NCBI GenBank assembly: GCA_965227145.1
Contig: OZ245730.1
Coordinates: 1,178,001-1,242,000 of the forward strand
Reading direction: 5' to 3'
Origin: JACKAQ01 sp965227145
Lineage (GTDB): Bacteria > Calditrichota > Calditrichia > RBG-13-44-9 > J075
DNA length: 64,000 bases
The notes beneath the pieces are model-generated. The model was not told the DNA's origin, did not search any database, and saw nothing but the letters and a program-made list of their open reading frames with translations. The position numbers and the translations under genes are program-made. This document shows, piece by piece, positions 7,172 to 17,536 of this stretch. Position 1 is the first letter of the stretch, and every line of letters begins with the position of its first letter.

Positions 7172-10100
7172 TTGCCAAGAATGTTATTGTTTACCAACCG
7201 TTTTTCGCATGCTGTTGTTCTGTTTTGTTTTACTTTGGCATTCGGTTTTAGCGCATTCGCACAGGATTCTCTGGTCGTCAAAGTAAACAAAATTGCCACC
7301 AATGGCATTACAGTCAAAGGAAAAACAGCAACTTTTCCGTATCCCGTTTTAACATTTATGACGATTTCCGACACTTCGGGAAATCACATCGCCGGATTGG
7401 CGGATACCGCCGCATGGCTCGGCCCGGATGATGTTGCGCCGGTTGGCAACATTTCGGATTTGTGGCAGCCGCTATCCGAATACCATTTGGCTGACCCGTC
7501 GCAGCCGGCGGATGCGAATTTGTATCGCCAGAAACCGGCGCCGCAATTTTTGGAGGTGAACGGAAATAACGTCATTTCCACCAGCATTATGCTGATGATG
7601 GACAACAGCCGCAGCCTCAGTACGCCGGATCTGGAGTTTGCGAAATCCTCGAACATCAATTTTATCAACAATTCCGGTGATGCAGACCGGATTGGATTTA
7701 TGCGGTTCGCCAGAGATAACGAGGCGATCTGGTTCACTGATGATAAAGATTCGCTGACCACTTTTATCGCAGATACCGAAGACGATCCCGGCACGCGAAT
7801 TTACCGGGCATTGATTGAAGTTGTCGATTCAATGAAAGCGGAACCCTCCATCCGGCGCCAGATTATCCTGTTCACCGATGGGCGAAATAACGATCCGACC
7901 GGTCCGGATATCGATTCCGTTCTCGCCGTGACAAATGAAGAAAACATCACTGTTCATACGATTGGATTGGGATTGAGCGCCGGCGGCATCGCCGATCTCC
8001 GCAAAGTTGCTAGTGAAACCGGCGGGTTGTTTTTTCATGCGGATTCCGGCGCGCAATTGCTGGATATCTACGCACGATTATCGGAAATCACCAACAATTT
8101 TTATGTGATGGCACATACCTCGCCGGAGCCTTGCGGGGATGAAATTATCGGCGGCGACTCTATCCGGGTGATCGACATTACCGTAACGGATTTTTTGCGT
8201 ACCGGCAGTGCTACCGGATTTTACAATCCACCGGAAACCGTTAATAATTATGATGTTAGCCTCGTAAAAACAGCATCGGATAATTCGGTCGGTGTTGGCG
8301 AAACATTCAATTATGAGCTATTGTTGAGCAATGACGGTCCGAACACAGCATTCAATGTTTGGGTGATCGACAGCCTTTCGGCAGAGTTGATAACTGCCGG
8401 TTTCAGTCGTGCACCGGATTCGACATCGGGTAGCGTTCTGTATTGGCAATTCGATTCGATCAGTCCAGGTGTAAGTGGAAATATTTCAATTACTTACGAC
8501 GCGACAGTTAATCCGACGCTTTCTGACACCGTCACCGAAATTTCCAGCCGGGCAACAGTTTTGGTTGCCTGCGATAACAACAGCGCCAACGATCTTTTTG
8601 TCGATACAATCACGATTGATCGGCTCACAACGCTGGGTGTCACCACGAAAATTCGCACCGACAGCTTCACCGTGAGCGGCAGCGATACGACCTGGTTTGC
8701 GGCAGAAGGTGATTCGGTTTGTTTTATTGTTACCGTTAGCAATACCGGCGCAAACGCTGCCCAAAATGTGCTGCTGACAAATGTTTTGCCCGATTCTGTT
8801 TTCGGCGATACGTTTGCCTCCGGCGATACCCTGATTTTTAATTTTGTCTCAATTCCGGCGCTGGCAGACACCACGGTTGAGATTTGTGCGATTGTCAGCA
8901 GTGATCTGCCGTTTTACCCGTTTCCATTGGAAAACGAGGCCACTGTTGGTGCAGACAATGTTTCTGGAACTATTGTTGACATTGCAACGGCGTATGGAAT
9001 TGAACCACCGCCGACCACCACAACATTGGCAGTTTCGTGGACCGTTCAAACCGACAGTTTCACCGTCGACGGTTCAGACACGACCTGGTTCGCCGAAGAA
9101 GACGAAACTTACAGCTACCAAATTACCGTTCGGAACACCGGAACACTGACGGCAACCAACGTATTACTGCGGGATGTGCTGCCGGATTCGGTGCTAAATG
9201 CGGGCGACACGCTGAGCTTCGCGATCGGTGATCTGGCACCCGCCGCGAGTTCGACGATTTCAGTCAACCCGACGGTGGTGAGCGACCTGCCGTTCGCGCC
9301 GTTCCCGTTGGTGAACACGATTATCGCCAGCGGCGACAACGCCGATCCGCTGATCCAGACCTTCAGCGACACCGTTTTCGCGATCGAGAAACCGTTCGTG
9401 CCAACCACGACCTCGCTCGATATTTCGTGGACAGTTCAAACCGACAGCTTCACCGTTGACGGCGGCGACACGACCTGGTTCGCCGAAGAAGACGAAACCT
9501 ACAGCTATCAAATTACCGTTCGGAACACCGGAACGCTCACGGCAACCAACGTATTACTGCGGGATGTGCTGCCGGATTCAGTGCTGAATGCCGGCGACAC
9601 GCTGAGTTTCGCCATCGGTGATCTGGCACCGTCGGCAAGCGAAACCGTTACGGTCAACCCGACGGTGGTGAGCGACCTGCCGTTTGCACCGTTCCCATTG
9701 GTGAACACGATTATCGCGACGGGCGACAACGCCGATCAGCTGATCCAGACGTTTGCGGACACCGTTTTCGCGATCGAAAAACCGTTCGTGCCAACCACGA
9801 CCACGCTCGATGTATCGTGGACGGTGCAAACCGACAGCTTTACGGTCGACGGTTCGGACACGACCTGGTTCGCGGAAGAAGACGAAACCTATTCCTATAA
9901 TATTACGATTCGGAACACCGGAACGCTGACCGCAACGAACGTTCTGCTGCGCGACATTCTGCCGGATTCGGTGCTGAATGCGGGCGACACGCTGAGTTTC
10001 GCCATCGGCGATCTGGCACCCGCCGCGAGTTCGACGATTTCAGTCAACCCGACGGTGGTGAGCGACCTGCCGTTCGCGCCGTTCCCGTTGGTGAACACGA

Positions 10101-13100
10101 TCATCGCGACGGGCGACAACGCCGATCCGCTGATCCAGACGTTTGCGGACACCGTTTTCGCGATCGAAAAACCGTTCGTGCCAACCACGACCTCGCTCGA
10201 TATCTCGTGGACAGTTCAAACCGACAGCTTCACCGTTGACGGCGGCGACACAACCTGGTTCGCCGAAGAAGATGAAACCTACAGCTATCAAATTATCGTT
10301 CGGAACACCGGAACGCTGACCGCAACCAACGTATTACTGCGGGATGTGCTGCCGGACTCGGTGCTGAATGCGGGCGACACGCTGAGCTTTGCCATCGGCG
10401 ATCTGCTGCCATCGGCGAGCGAAACCGTCACGGTCAACCCGACGGTGGTGAGCGATTTGCCGTTTGCACCATTCCCGCTGGTGAACACGATTATTGCGAC
10501 AGGCGACAACGCCGATCCGCTCTCGCAGACGTTTGCGGACACGGTTTTCGCCATCGAAAAACCGTTCGTGCCAACCACGACCACGCTCGATGTATCGTGG
10601 ACGGTGCAAACCGACAGCTTTACGGTCGACGGTTCGGACACGACCTGGTTCGCGGAAGAAGACGAAACCTATTCCTATAATATTACGATTCGGAACACCG
10701 GAACGCTGACCGCAACGAACGTTCTGCTGCGCGACATTCTGCCGGATTCAGTGCTGAATGCCGGCGACACGCTGAGCTTCGCGATCGGCGATCTGCTGCC
10801 ATTGGCAAGCTCGACGATTTCGGTGAACCCAACGGTGGTGAGCGACCTGCCGTTCGCGCCATTCCCGTTGGTGAACACGATTATCGCCAGCGGCGATAAC
10901 GCCGATCCGCTGATCCAGACCTTTGCGGACACGGTTTTCGCGATCGAAAAACCGTTCGTGCCGACCACGACCACGCTCGATATTTCGTGGACAGTTCAGA
11001 CCGACAGCTTCACCGTCGCCGGTTCCGACACGACCTGGTTCGCAGAAGAAGACGAAACTTATTCCTATAATATCACGGTTCGGAACACCGGAACGCTGAC
11101 CGCAACCAACGTATTACTGCGGGATGTGCTGCCGGATTCAGTGCTGAATGCGGGCGATACACTGAGCTTTGCGATCGGCGATCTGCTGCCATCAGCGAGC
11201 GAAACGGTCACGGTCAACCCGACGGTGGTGAGCGATCTGCCGTTTGCGCCGTTCCCGTTGGTGAACACGATCATCGCGACGGGCGACAACGCCGATCCGC
11301 TTTCGCAGACGTTTGCGGACACCGTTTTCGCGATCGAGAAACCGTTCGTGCCGACCACGACCACGCTCGATGTATCGTGGACGGTGCAAACCGACAGCTT
11401 CACCGTCGCCGGCGGCGATACGACCTGGTTTGCCGAAGAAGACGAAACCTATTCCTATAATATTACGATTCGGAACACCGGAACGCTGACCGCAACGAAC
11501 GTTCTGCTGCGCGACATTCTGCCGGATTCAGTGCTGAATGCCGGGGACACGCTGAGCTTCGCGATCGGCGATCTGGCACCCGCCGCGAGTTCGACGATTT
11601 CAGTGAATCCGACGGTGGTGAGCGATCTGCCGTTCGCGCCGTTCCCGTTGGTGAACACGATTATCGCGACGGGCGACAACGCCGATCCGCTGACCCAAAC
11701 CTTTGCGGACACGGTTTTCGCGATCGAGAAACCGTTCGTGCCGACCACCACCACCCTCGATATTTCGTGGACGGTGCAAACCGACAGCTTTACCGTTGAC
11801 GGTTCGGATACGACCTGGTTCGCCGAAGAAGACGAAACTTACAGCTACCAAATTACCGTTCGGAACACCGGAGCGCTCACGGCAACCAACGTATTACTGC
11901 GGGATGTGCTGCCGGATTCGGTGCTGAATGCCGGCGACACGCTGAGTTTCGCCATCGGTGATCTGGCACCCGCCGCGAGTTCGACGATTTCAGTCAACCC
12001 GACGGTGGTGAGCGACCTGCCGTTCGCGCCGTTCCCGTTGGTGAACACGATTATCGCGACAGGCGACAACGCCGATCCGCTGACCCAGACCTTCAGCGAC
12101 ACGGTATTCGCGATCGAAAAACCGTTCGTGCCAACCACGACCTCGCTCGATATTTCGTGGACGGTGCAAACCGACAGCTTCACCGTTGACGGTTCGGATA
12201 CGACCTGGTTCGCCGAAGAAGACGAAACTTACAGCTACCAAATTACCGTTCGGAACACCGGAACGCTGACCGCAACCAACGTATTGCTGCGGGATGTGCT
12301 GCCGGATTCAGTGCTGAATGCCGGTGACACGCTGAGCTTTTCGATCGGCGATCTGCTGCCATCAGCGAGCGAAACGGTCACGGTCAACCCGACGGTGGTG
12401 AGCGACCTGCCGTTTGCACCGTTCCCGTTGGTGAACACGATTATCGCCAGTGGCGACAACGCCGATCCGCTGACCCAAACCTTTGCGGACACGGTTTTCG
12501 CGATCGAGAAACCGTTCGTGCCAACCACGACCACGCTCGATATTTCGTGGACAGTTCAAACCGACAGCTTCACCGTCGCCGGCGGCGATACGACCTGGTT
12601 TGCCGAAGAAGACGAAACCTATTCCTACAATATTACGATTCGGAACACCGGAACGCTCACGGCAACCAACGTATTACTGCGGGATGTGCTGCCGGATTCA
12701 GTGCTGAACGCTGGCGACACGCTGAGCTTCGCGATCGGCGATCTGCTGCCATCAGCGAGCGAAACGGTCACGGTCAACCCGACGGTGGTGAGTGATCTGC
12801 CGTTTGCACCGTTCCCGTTGGTAAACACGATTATCGCCAGCGGCGACAACGCCGATCCGCTGACCCAAACGTTTACGGACACGGTTTTCGCGATCGAGAA
12901 ACCGTTCGTGCCAACCACGACCACGCTCGATATTTCGTGGACGGTGCAAACCGACAGCTTTACGGTCGACGGTTCCGACACAACCTGGTTTGCGGAAGAA
13001 GATGAAACCTATTCCTATAATATTACGGTTCGGAACACCGGAACGCTGACCGCAACCAACGTATTGCTGCGCGACATTCTGCCGGATTCAGTGCTGAATG

Positions 13101-16100
13101 CCGGCGACACGCTGAGCTTCGCGATCGGTGATCTGGCACCCGCCGCGAGTTCGACGATCACGGTCAACCCGACGGTGGTGAGCGAACTGCCGTTCGCGCC
13201 GTTCCCGTTGGTGAACACGATTATCGCGACGGGCGACAACGCCGATCCGCTGATCCAGACGTTTGCGGACACGGTTTTCGCGATCGAGAAACCGTTCGTT
13301 CCGACCACCACCACGCTCGATATTTCGTGGATAGTTCAAACCGACAGCTTCACCGTCGCCGGTTCCGACACAACCTGGTTCGCCGAAGAAGATGAAACCT
13401 ACAGCTATCAAATTACCGTTCGGAACACCGGAACGCTGACCGCAACCAACGTATTGCTGCGGGATGTGCTGCCGGATTCAGTGCTGAACGCGGGCGATAC
13501 GCTGAGCTTCGCGATCGGTGATCTGGCACCCGCCGCGAGTTCGACGATTTCAGTCACCCCGACGGTGGTGAGCGAACTGCCTTTTGCACCGTTCCCGCTG
13601 GTGAACACGATCATCGCGACGGGCGACAACGCCGATCCGCTGATCCAGACGTTTGCGGACACCGTTTTCGCGATCGAAAAACCGTTCGTGCCGACCACGA
13701 CCACGCTCGATATTTCGTGGACAGTTCAAACCGACAGCTTCACCGTCGCCGGTTCCGACACAACCTGGTTCGCCGAAGAAGATGAAACCTACAGCTATCA
13801 AATTACCGTTCGGAACACCGGAACGCTGACCGCAACCAACGTATTGCTGCGGGATGTGCTGCCGGATTCAGTGCTGAATGCCGGGGACACGCTGAGCTTC
13901 GCGATCGGCGATCTGGCACCCGCCGCGAGTTCGACGATTTCGGTGAACCCGACGGTGGTGAGTAATCTGCCGTTTGCACCGTTCCCGTTGGTGAACACGA
14001 TCATCGCAACGGGTGACAACGCCGATCCGCTCTCGCAGACGTTTGCGGACACGGTTTTCGCGATCGAGAAACCGTTCGTGCCGACCACGACCACGCTCGA
14101 TGTATCGTGGACGGTGCAAACCGACAGCTTTACGGTCGACGGTTCCGACACAACCTGGTTTGCGGAAGAAGATGAAACCTATTCCTATAATATTACGGTT
14201 CGGAATACGGGCACGCTGACCGCAACCAACATATTGTTGCGGGATGTGCTGCCGGACTCGGTCATCAACGCGGGCGACACGCTGAGCTTCGCGATTGGCG
14301 ATCTGCTGCCGTCGGCGAGCGAAACGGTTACGGTCAATCCGACAGTGGTGAGCGATCTGCCGTTCGCGCCGTTCCCGTTGGTGAACACGATTATCGCGAC
14401 GGGCGACAACGCCGATCCGCTGACCCAAACCTTTGCGGACACGGTTTTCGCGATCGAGAAACCGTTCGTGCCAACCACGACCACGCTCGATATCTCGTGG
14501 ACCGTTCAAACCGACAGCTTCACCGTCGATGGCGGCGACACGACCTGGTTCGCCGAAGAAGACGAAACTTACAGCTACCAAATCACCGTTCGGAACACCG
14601 GAACGCTCACTGCAACGAACGTATTGCTGCGGGACATTCTGCCGGATTCGGTGCTGAATGCCGGGGACACGCTGAGCTTCGCGATCGGTGATCTGGCACC
14701 CGCCGCGAGTTCGACGATTTCAGTCAACCCGACGGTGGTGAGCGACCTGCCGTTTGCACCGTTCCCGTTGGTGAACACGATTATCGCGACAGGCGACAAC
14801 GCCGATCCGCTGACCCAAACCTTTGCGGACACGGTTTTCGCGATCGAAAAACCGTTCGTGCCGACCACGACCACGCTCGATATCTCGTGGACCGTTCAGA
14901 CCGACAGCTTCACCGTCGACGGTTCCGACACGACCTGGTTCGCGGAAGAAGACGAAACTTATTCCTATAATATCACGGTTCGGAACACCGGAACGCTGAC
15001 CGCAACCAACGTATTGCTGCGGGATGTGCTGCCGGATTCAGTGCTGAATGCCGGTGACACGCTGAGCTTTTCGATCGGCGATCTGCTGCCATCAGCGAGC
15101 GAAACGGTCACGGTCAACCCGACGGTGGTGAGCGACCTGCCGTTTGCACCGTTCCCGTTGGTGAACACGATTATCGCCAGTGGCGACAACGCCGATCCGC
15201 TGACCCAAACCTTTGCGGACACGGTTTTCGCGATCGAGAAACCGTTCGTGCCAACCACGACCACGCTCGATATTTCGTGGACAGTTCAAACCGACAGCTT
15301 CACCGTCGCCGGCGGCGACACGACCTGGTTCGCCGAAGAAGACGAAACTTATTCCTATAATATTACGGTTCGGAACACCGGAACGCTGACCGCAACGAAC
15401 GTTCTGCTGCGCGACATTCTGCCGGATTCGGTGCTGAATGCCGGTGATACGCTGAGCTTCGCGATCGGTGATCTGGCACCCGCCGCGAGTTCGACGATTT
15501 CAGTCAACCCGACGGTGGTGAGCGACCTGCCGTTCGCGCCGTTCCCGTTGGTGAACACGATTATCGCGACAGGCGACAACGCCGATCCGCTGACCCAGAC
15601 CTTCAGCGACACGGTATTCGCGATCGAAAAACCGTTCGTTCCGACCACGACCACGCTCGATATTTCGTGGACGGTGCAAACCGACAGCTTCACCGTCGCC
15701 GGCGGCGATACGACTTGGTTCGCCGAAGAAGACGAAACCTATTCCTATAATATTACGATTCGGAACACCGGAACGCTGACCGCAACGAACGTTTTGCTGC
15801 GCGACATTCTGCCGGATTCAGTGCTGAATGCCGGCGACACGCTGAGCTTTGCCATCGGTGATCTGCTGCCATCGGCGAGCGAAACCGTCACCGTCAACCC
15901 GACGGTGGTAAGCGATCTGCCGTTCGCGCCGTTCCCGCTGGTGAACACGATTATCGCGACGGGCGACAACGCCGACCCGCTATCGCAGACGTTTGCGGAC
16001 ACCGTTTTCGCGATCGAAAAACCGTTCGTTCCGACCACGACCACGCTCGATATTTCGTGGACAGTTCAAACCGACAGCTTCACCGTCGCCGGCGGCGATA

Positions 16101-17536
16101 CGACTTGGTTCGCCGAAGAAGACGAAACTTATTCCTATAATATTACGGTTCGGAACACCGGAACGCTGACCGCAACGAACGTTTTGCTGCGCGACATTCT
16201 GCCGGATTCAGTGCTGAATGCCGGCGACACGCTGAGCTTCGCGATCGGCGATCTGGCACCCGCCGCGAGTTCGACGATTTCAGTCAACCCGACGGTTGTG
16301 AGCGACCTGCCGTTTGCACCGTTCCCGCTGATCAACACGATTATCGCCAGTGGCGACAACGCCGATCCGCTGACCCAAACCTTTGCGGACACGGTTTTCG
16401 CGATCGAGAAACCACTCGGCCCAACTGATATTATTGTTATCACAACCGTTAGCACAGACACATTTATCGTGGACAACGGGGACACAACCTGGTTTGCTTT
16501 CCCCGGCGATTCGGTGTGTTTCAAAATCACGGTTCGCAATAACGGGCCGGAAATTGCCAGCAACGTTATTTTAACGAACATCCTGCCGGACTCGCTGTTT
16601 GGCGCAACTTTCGGCAGCGGCGATACACTGGTGTTCAATTTTGGAAACATGCCCGCGCCGTCCGATACAACGGTGGAATTTTGCGCTGTGGTCGCGGACA
16701 GCCTGCCGTTTTACCCGTATCCGCTGGATAACGATGTGATTCTCATCGCCGACAACGGCGGTCCGGTAACCGCCAGCGATACGGTTTACGCGTTGGAACC
16801 ACCGCCGGTGCTCACCGATATTTCAGTCACACAATTTGTCGAAACGGATTCGTTTACGGTGGAAAACAGCGACACAACCTGGTATGTTGCCCGCGGTGAA
16901 ACATTCACCTATCGACTGAAAGTAACTAACGAAAGAGACGTTATTGCGGAAGATGTCGTTTTGATCGATTATTTTCCACCGATCCTGTCCATCATTTCCG
17001 GCTCAATTAATCCACCGTTTGGGGTGCTCGACGGCGATTCTATCAAATGGGATCTCGGCGATTTTTCACCAAACGAAACGCGCATTCTCAGCTTCGATGC
17101 GACCGTGCCAACCAATATGCCGCAAGGTGAAAATCTGCTCACCAACACGGTTATTGTGCAGGCAACCAATCAGGATCCGCTCACGCTGGCGAACAATATC
17201 GCAGAGTTTTCCGTGTTGAATATTGTGCCGCCGTTCCGCGAAGGCTGCGAGTTTTTCACGCTCGATTTCAACGTGTTCGAACCGCAAAACGGGCTGCCGC
17301 TGGGCATCAATTTTGAGTTGGAATATTCCCGCGAAGCGACGCTGGAACTGCTGGATATCAGCGGATATCGCGTCACAACCCTTTACCGGGAAGTGTTCGA
17401 TCCCGGCATCAACCGCCGCGAATGGGACGGTACCACCGAAAACGGATTACAGGTTGGCAGCGGCACTTACATCGTTACGCTAAAAACCTTTGATAGCAAA
17501 TTAATCTGCTGGAAGAAAGTGATCATAAGAAGATGA
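7172..17536 (+). CDS. giant secreted vWA/DUF11 repeat protein with T9SS-type C-terminus
   Basis: 3454 residues. A signal peptide ends around AFAQ. The start is uncertain: TTG at 7172 has AAGGA nine bases upstream, while the ATG at 7181 is further from it. A von Willebrand A domain (about 137-310) has an intact MIDAS: DNSRS at 145-149 and TDG near 234. Then come about 23 DUF11-type Ig-like domains: one at about 360, one at about 490, nineteen nearly identical 130-residue units (614-3083), and two divergent units. From about 3380 the C-terminus is FlgD/T9SS-like, with DISGYRVTTLY and GSGTYIVTLKT. Expected role: a long stalk that presents the metal-binding vWA head at the cell surface, as in adhesins; this is inference. 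Its stop overlaps the start of the PorV-OmpA gene (ATGA). Confidence 0.92.
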   Translation: MPRMLLFTNRFSHAVVLFCFTLAFGFSAFAQDSLVVKVNKIATNGITVKGKTATFPYPVLTFMTISDTSGNHIAGLADTAAWLGPDDVAPVGNISDLWQPLSEYHLADPSQPADANLYRQKPAPQFLEVNGNNVISTSIMLMMDNSRSLSTPDLEFAKSSNINFINNSGDADRIGFMRFARDNEAIWFTDDKDSLTTFIADTEDDPGTRIYRALIEVVDSMKAEPSIRRQIILFTDGRNNDPTGPDIDSVLAVTNEENITVHTIGLGLSAGGIADLRKVASETGGLFFHADSGAQLLDIYARLSEITNNFYVMAHTSPEPCGDEIIGGDSIRVIDITVTDFLRTGSATGFYNPPETVNNYDVSLVKTASDNSVGVGETFNYELLLSNDGPNTAFNVWVIDSLSAELITAGFSRAPDSTSGSVLYWQFDSISPGVSGNISITYDATVNPTLSDTVTEISSRATVLVACDNNSANDLFVDTITIDRLTTLGVTTKIRTDSFTVSGSDTTWFAAEGDSVCFIVTVSNTGANAAQNVLLTNVLPDSVFGDTFASGDTLIFNFVSIPALADTTVEICAIVSSDLPFYPFPLENEATVGADNVSGTIVDIATAYGIEPPPTTTTLAVSWTVQTDSFTVDGSDTTWFAEEDETYSYQITVRNTGTLTATNVLLRDVLPDSVLNAGDTLSFAIGDLAPAASSTISVNPTVVSDLPFAPFPLVNTIIASGDNADPLIQTFSDTVFAIEKPFVPTTTSLDISWTVQTDSFTVDGGDTTWFAEEDETYSYQITVRNTGTLTATNVLLRDVLPDSVLNAGDTLSFAIGDLAPSASETVTVNPTVVSDLPFAPFPLVNTIIATGDNADQLIQTFADTVFAIEKPFVPTTTTLDVSWTVQTDSFTVDGSDTTWFAEEDETYSYNITIRNTGTLTATNVLLRDILPDSVLNAGDTLSFAIGDLAPAASSTISVNPTVVSDLPFAPFPLVNTIIATGDNADPLIQTFADTVFAIEKPFVPTTTSLDISWTVQTDSFTVDGGDTTWFAEEDETYSYQIIVRNTGTLTATNVLLRDVLPDSVLNAGDTLSFAIGDLLPSASETVTVNPTVVSDLPFAPFPLVNTIIATGDNADPLSQTFADTVFAIEKPFVPTTTTLDVSWTVQTDSFTVDGSDTTWFAEEDETYSYNITIRNTGTLTATNVLLRDILPDSVLNAGDTLSFAIGDLLPLASSTISVNPTVVSDLPFAPFPLVNTIIASGDNADPLIQTFADTVFAIEKPFVPTTTTLDISWTVQTDSFTVAGSDTTWFAEEDETYSYNITVRNTGTLTATNVLLRDVLPDSVLNAGDTLSFAIGDLLPSASETVTVNPTVVSDLPFAPFPLVNTIIATGDNADPLSQTFADTVFAIEKPFVPTTTTLDVSWTVQTDSFTVAGGDTTWFAEEDETYSYNITIRNTGTLTATNVLLRDILPDSVLNAGDTLSFAIGDLAPAASSTISVNPTVVSDLPFAPFPLVNTIIATGDNADPLTQTFADTVFAIEKPFVPTTTTLDISWTVQTDSFTVDGSDTTWFAEEDETYSYQITVRNTGALTATNVLLRDVLPDSVLNAGDTLSFAIGDLAPAASSTISVNPTVVSDLPFAPFPLVNTIIATGDNADPLTQTFSDTVFAIEKPFVPTTTSLDISWTVQTDSFTVDGSDTTWFAEEDETYSYQITVRNTGTLTATNVLLRDVLPDSVLNAGDTLSFSIGDLLPSASETVTVNPTVVSDLPFAPFPLVNTIIASGDNADPLTQTFADTVFAIEKPFVPTTTTLDISWTVQTDSFTVAGGDTTWFAEEDETYSYNITIRNTGTLTATNVLLRDVLPDSVLNAGDTLSFAIGDLLPSASETVTVNPTVVSDLPFAPFPLVNTIIASGDNADPLTQTFTDTVFAIEKPFVPTTTTLDISWTVQTDSFTVDGSDTTWFAEEDETYSYNITVRNTGTLTATNVLLRDILPDSVLNAGDTLSFAIGDLAPAASSTITVNPTVVSELPFAPFPLVNTIIATGDNADPLIQTFADTVFAIEKPFVPTTTTLDISWIVQTDSFTVAGSDTTWFAEEDETYSYQITVRNTGTLTATNVLLRDVLPDSVLNAGDTLSFAIGDLAPAASSTISVTPTVVSELPFAPFPLVNTIIATGDNADPLIQTFADTVFAIEKPFVPTTTTLDISWTVQTDSFTVAGSDTTWFAEEDETYSYQITVRNTGTLTATNVLLRDVLPDSVLNAGDTLSFAIGDLAPAASSTISVNPTVVSNLPFAPFPLVNTIIATGDNADPLSQTFADTVFAIEKPFVPTTTTLDVSWTVQTDSFTVDGSDTTWFAEEDETYSYNITVRNTGTLTATNILLRDVLPDSVINAGDTLSFAIGDLLPSASETVTVNPTVVSDLPFAPFPLVNTIIATGDNADPLTQTFADTVFAIEKPFVPTTTTLDISWTVQTDSFTVDGGDTTWFAEEDETYSYQITVRNTGTLTATNVLLRDILPDSVLNAGDTLSFAIGDLAPAASSTISVNPTVVSDLPFAPFPLVNTIIATGDNADPLTQTFADTVFAIEKPFVPTTTTLDISWTVQTDSFTVDGSDTTWFAEEDETYSYNITVRNTGTLTATNVLLRDVLPDSVLNAGDTLSFSIGDLLPSASETVTVNPTVVSDLPFAPFPLVNTIIASGDNADPLTQTFADTVFAIEKPFVPTTTTLDISWTVQTDSFTVAGGDTTWFAEEDETYSYNITVRNTGTLTATNVLLRDILPDSVLNAGDTLSFAIGDLAPAASSTISVNPTVVSDLPFAPFPLVNTIIATGDNADPLTQTFSDTVFAIEKPFVPTTTTLDISWTVQTDSFTVAGGDTTWFAEEDETYSYNITIRNTGTLTATNVLLRDILPDSVLNAGDTLSFAIGDLLPSASETVTVNPTVVSDLPFAPFPLVNTIIATGDNADPLSQTFADTVFAIEKPFVPTTTTLDISWTVQTDSFTVAGGDTTWFAEEDETYSYNITVRNTGTLTATNVLLRDILPDSVLNAGDTLSFAIGDLAPAASSTISVNPTVVSDLPFAPFPLINTIIASGDNADPLTQTFADTVFAIEKPLGPTDIIVITTVSTDTFIVDNGDTTWFAFPGDSVCFKITVRNNGPEIASNVILTNILPDSLFGATFGSGDTLVFNFGNMPAPSDTTVEFCAVVADSLPFYPYPLDNDVILIADNGGPVTASDTVYALEPPPVLTDISVTQFVETDSFTVENSDTTWYVARGETFTYRLKVTNERDVIAEDVVLIDYFPPILSIISGSINPPFGVLDGDSIKWDLGDFSPNETRILSFDATVPTNMPQGENLLTNTVIVQATNQDPLTLANNIAEFSVLNIVPPFREGCEFFTLDFNVFEPQNGLPLGINFELEYSREATLELLDISGYRVTTLYREVFDPGINRREWDGTTENGLQVGSGTYIVTLKTFDSKLICWKKVIIRR
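9011..16420 (+). repeat. 19 tandem 390-bp repeats inside the giant gene
   Basis: Nineteen head-to-tail copies of a 390-base unit (130 codons) with no spacing change: landmarks such as CGATCGAGAAACCG recur every 390 bases from about 9380 to 16400. Because 390 is a multiple of three, gain or loss of whole units keeps the frame. Each unit encodes one Ig-like domain beginning TTTLDISWTVQTDSFTV and ending DTVFAIEKPFVP. Units differ at a limited set of positions: DG/AG with SD/GD, YQITV/YNITV/YNITI, DVLPD/DILPD, LAPAASSTIS/LLPSASETVT and IIATG/IIASG. Confidence 0.97.

Noticed and set aside
9011..16420. CRISPR-like periodic repeats
   Set aside because: The 390-base units are wholly coding, contiguous and without unique spacers, so they are protein-domain repeats.
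9115..16650. Series of long minus-strand open frames (65 to 237 codons) across the repeat array
   Set aside because: They recur every 390 bases opposite the giant gene, are rich in Arg or Val/Ser with no family resemblance, and result from the codon pattern of the repeated plus-strand gene.
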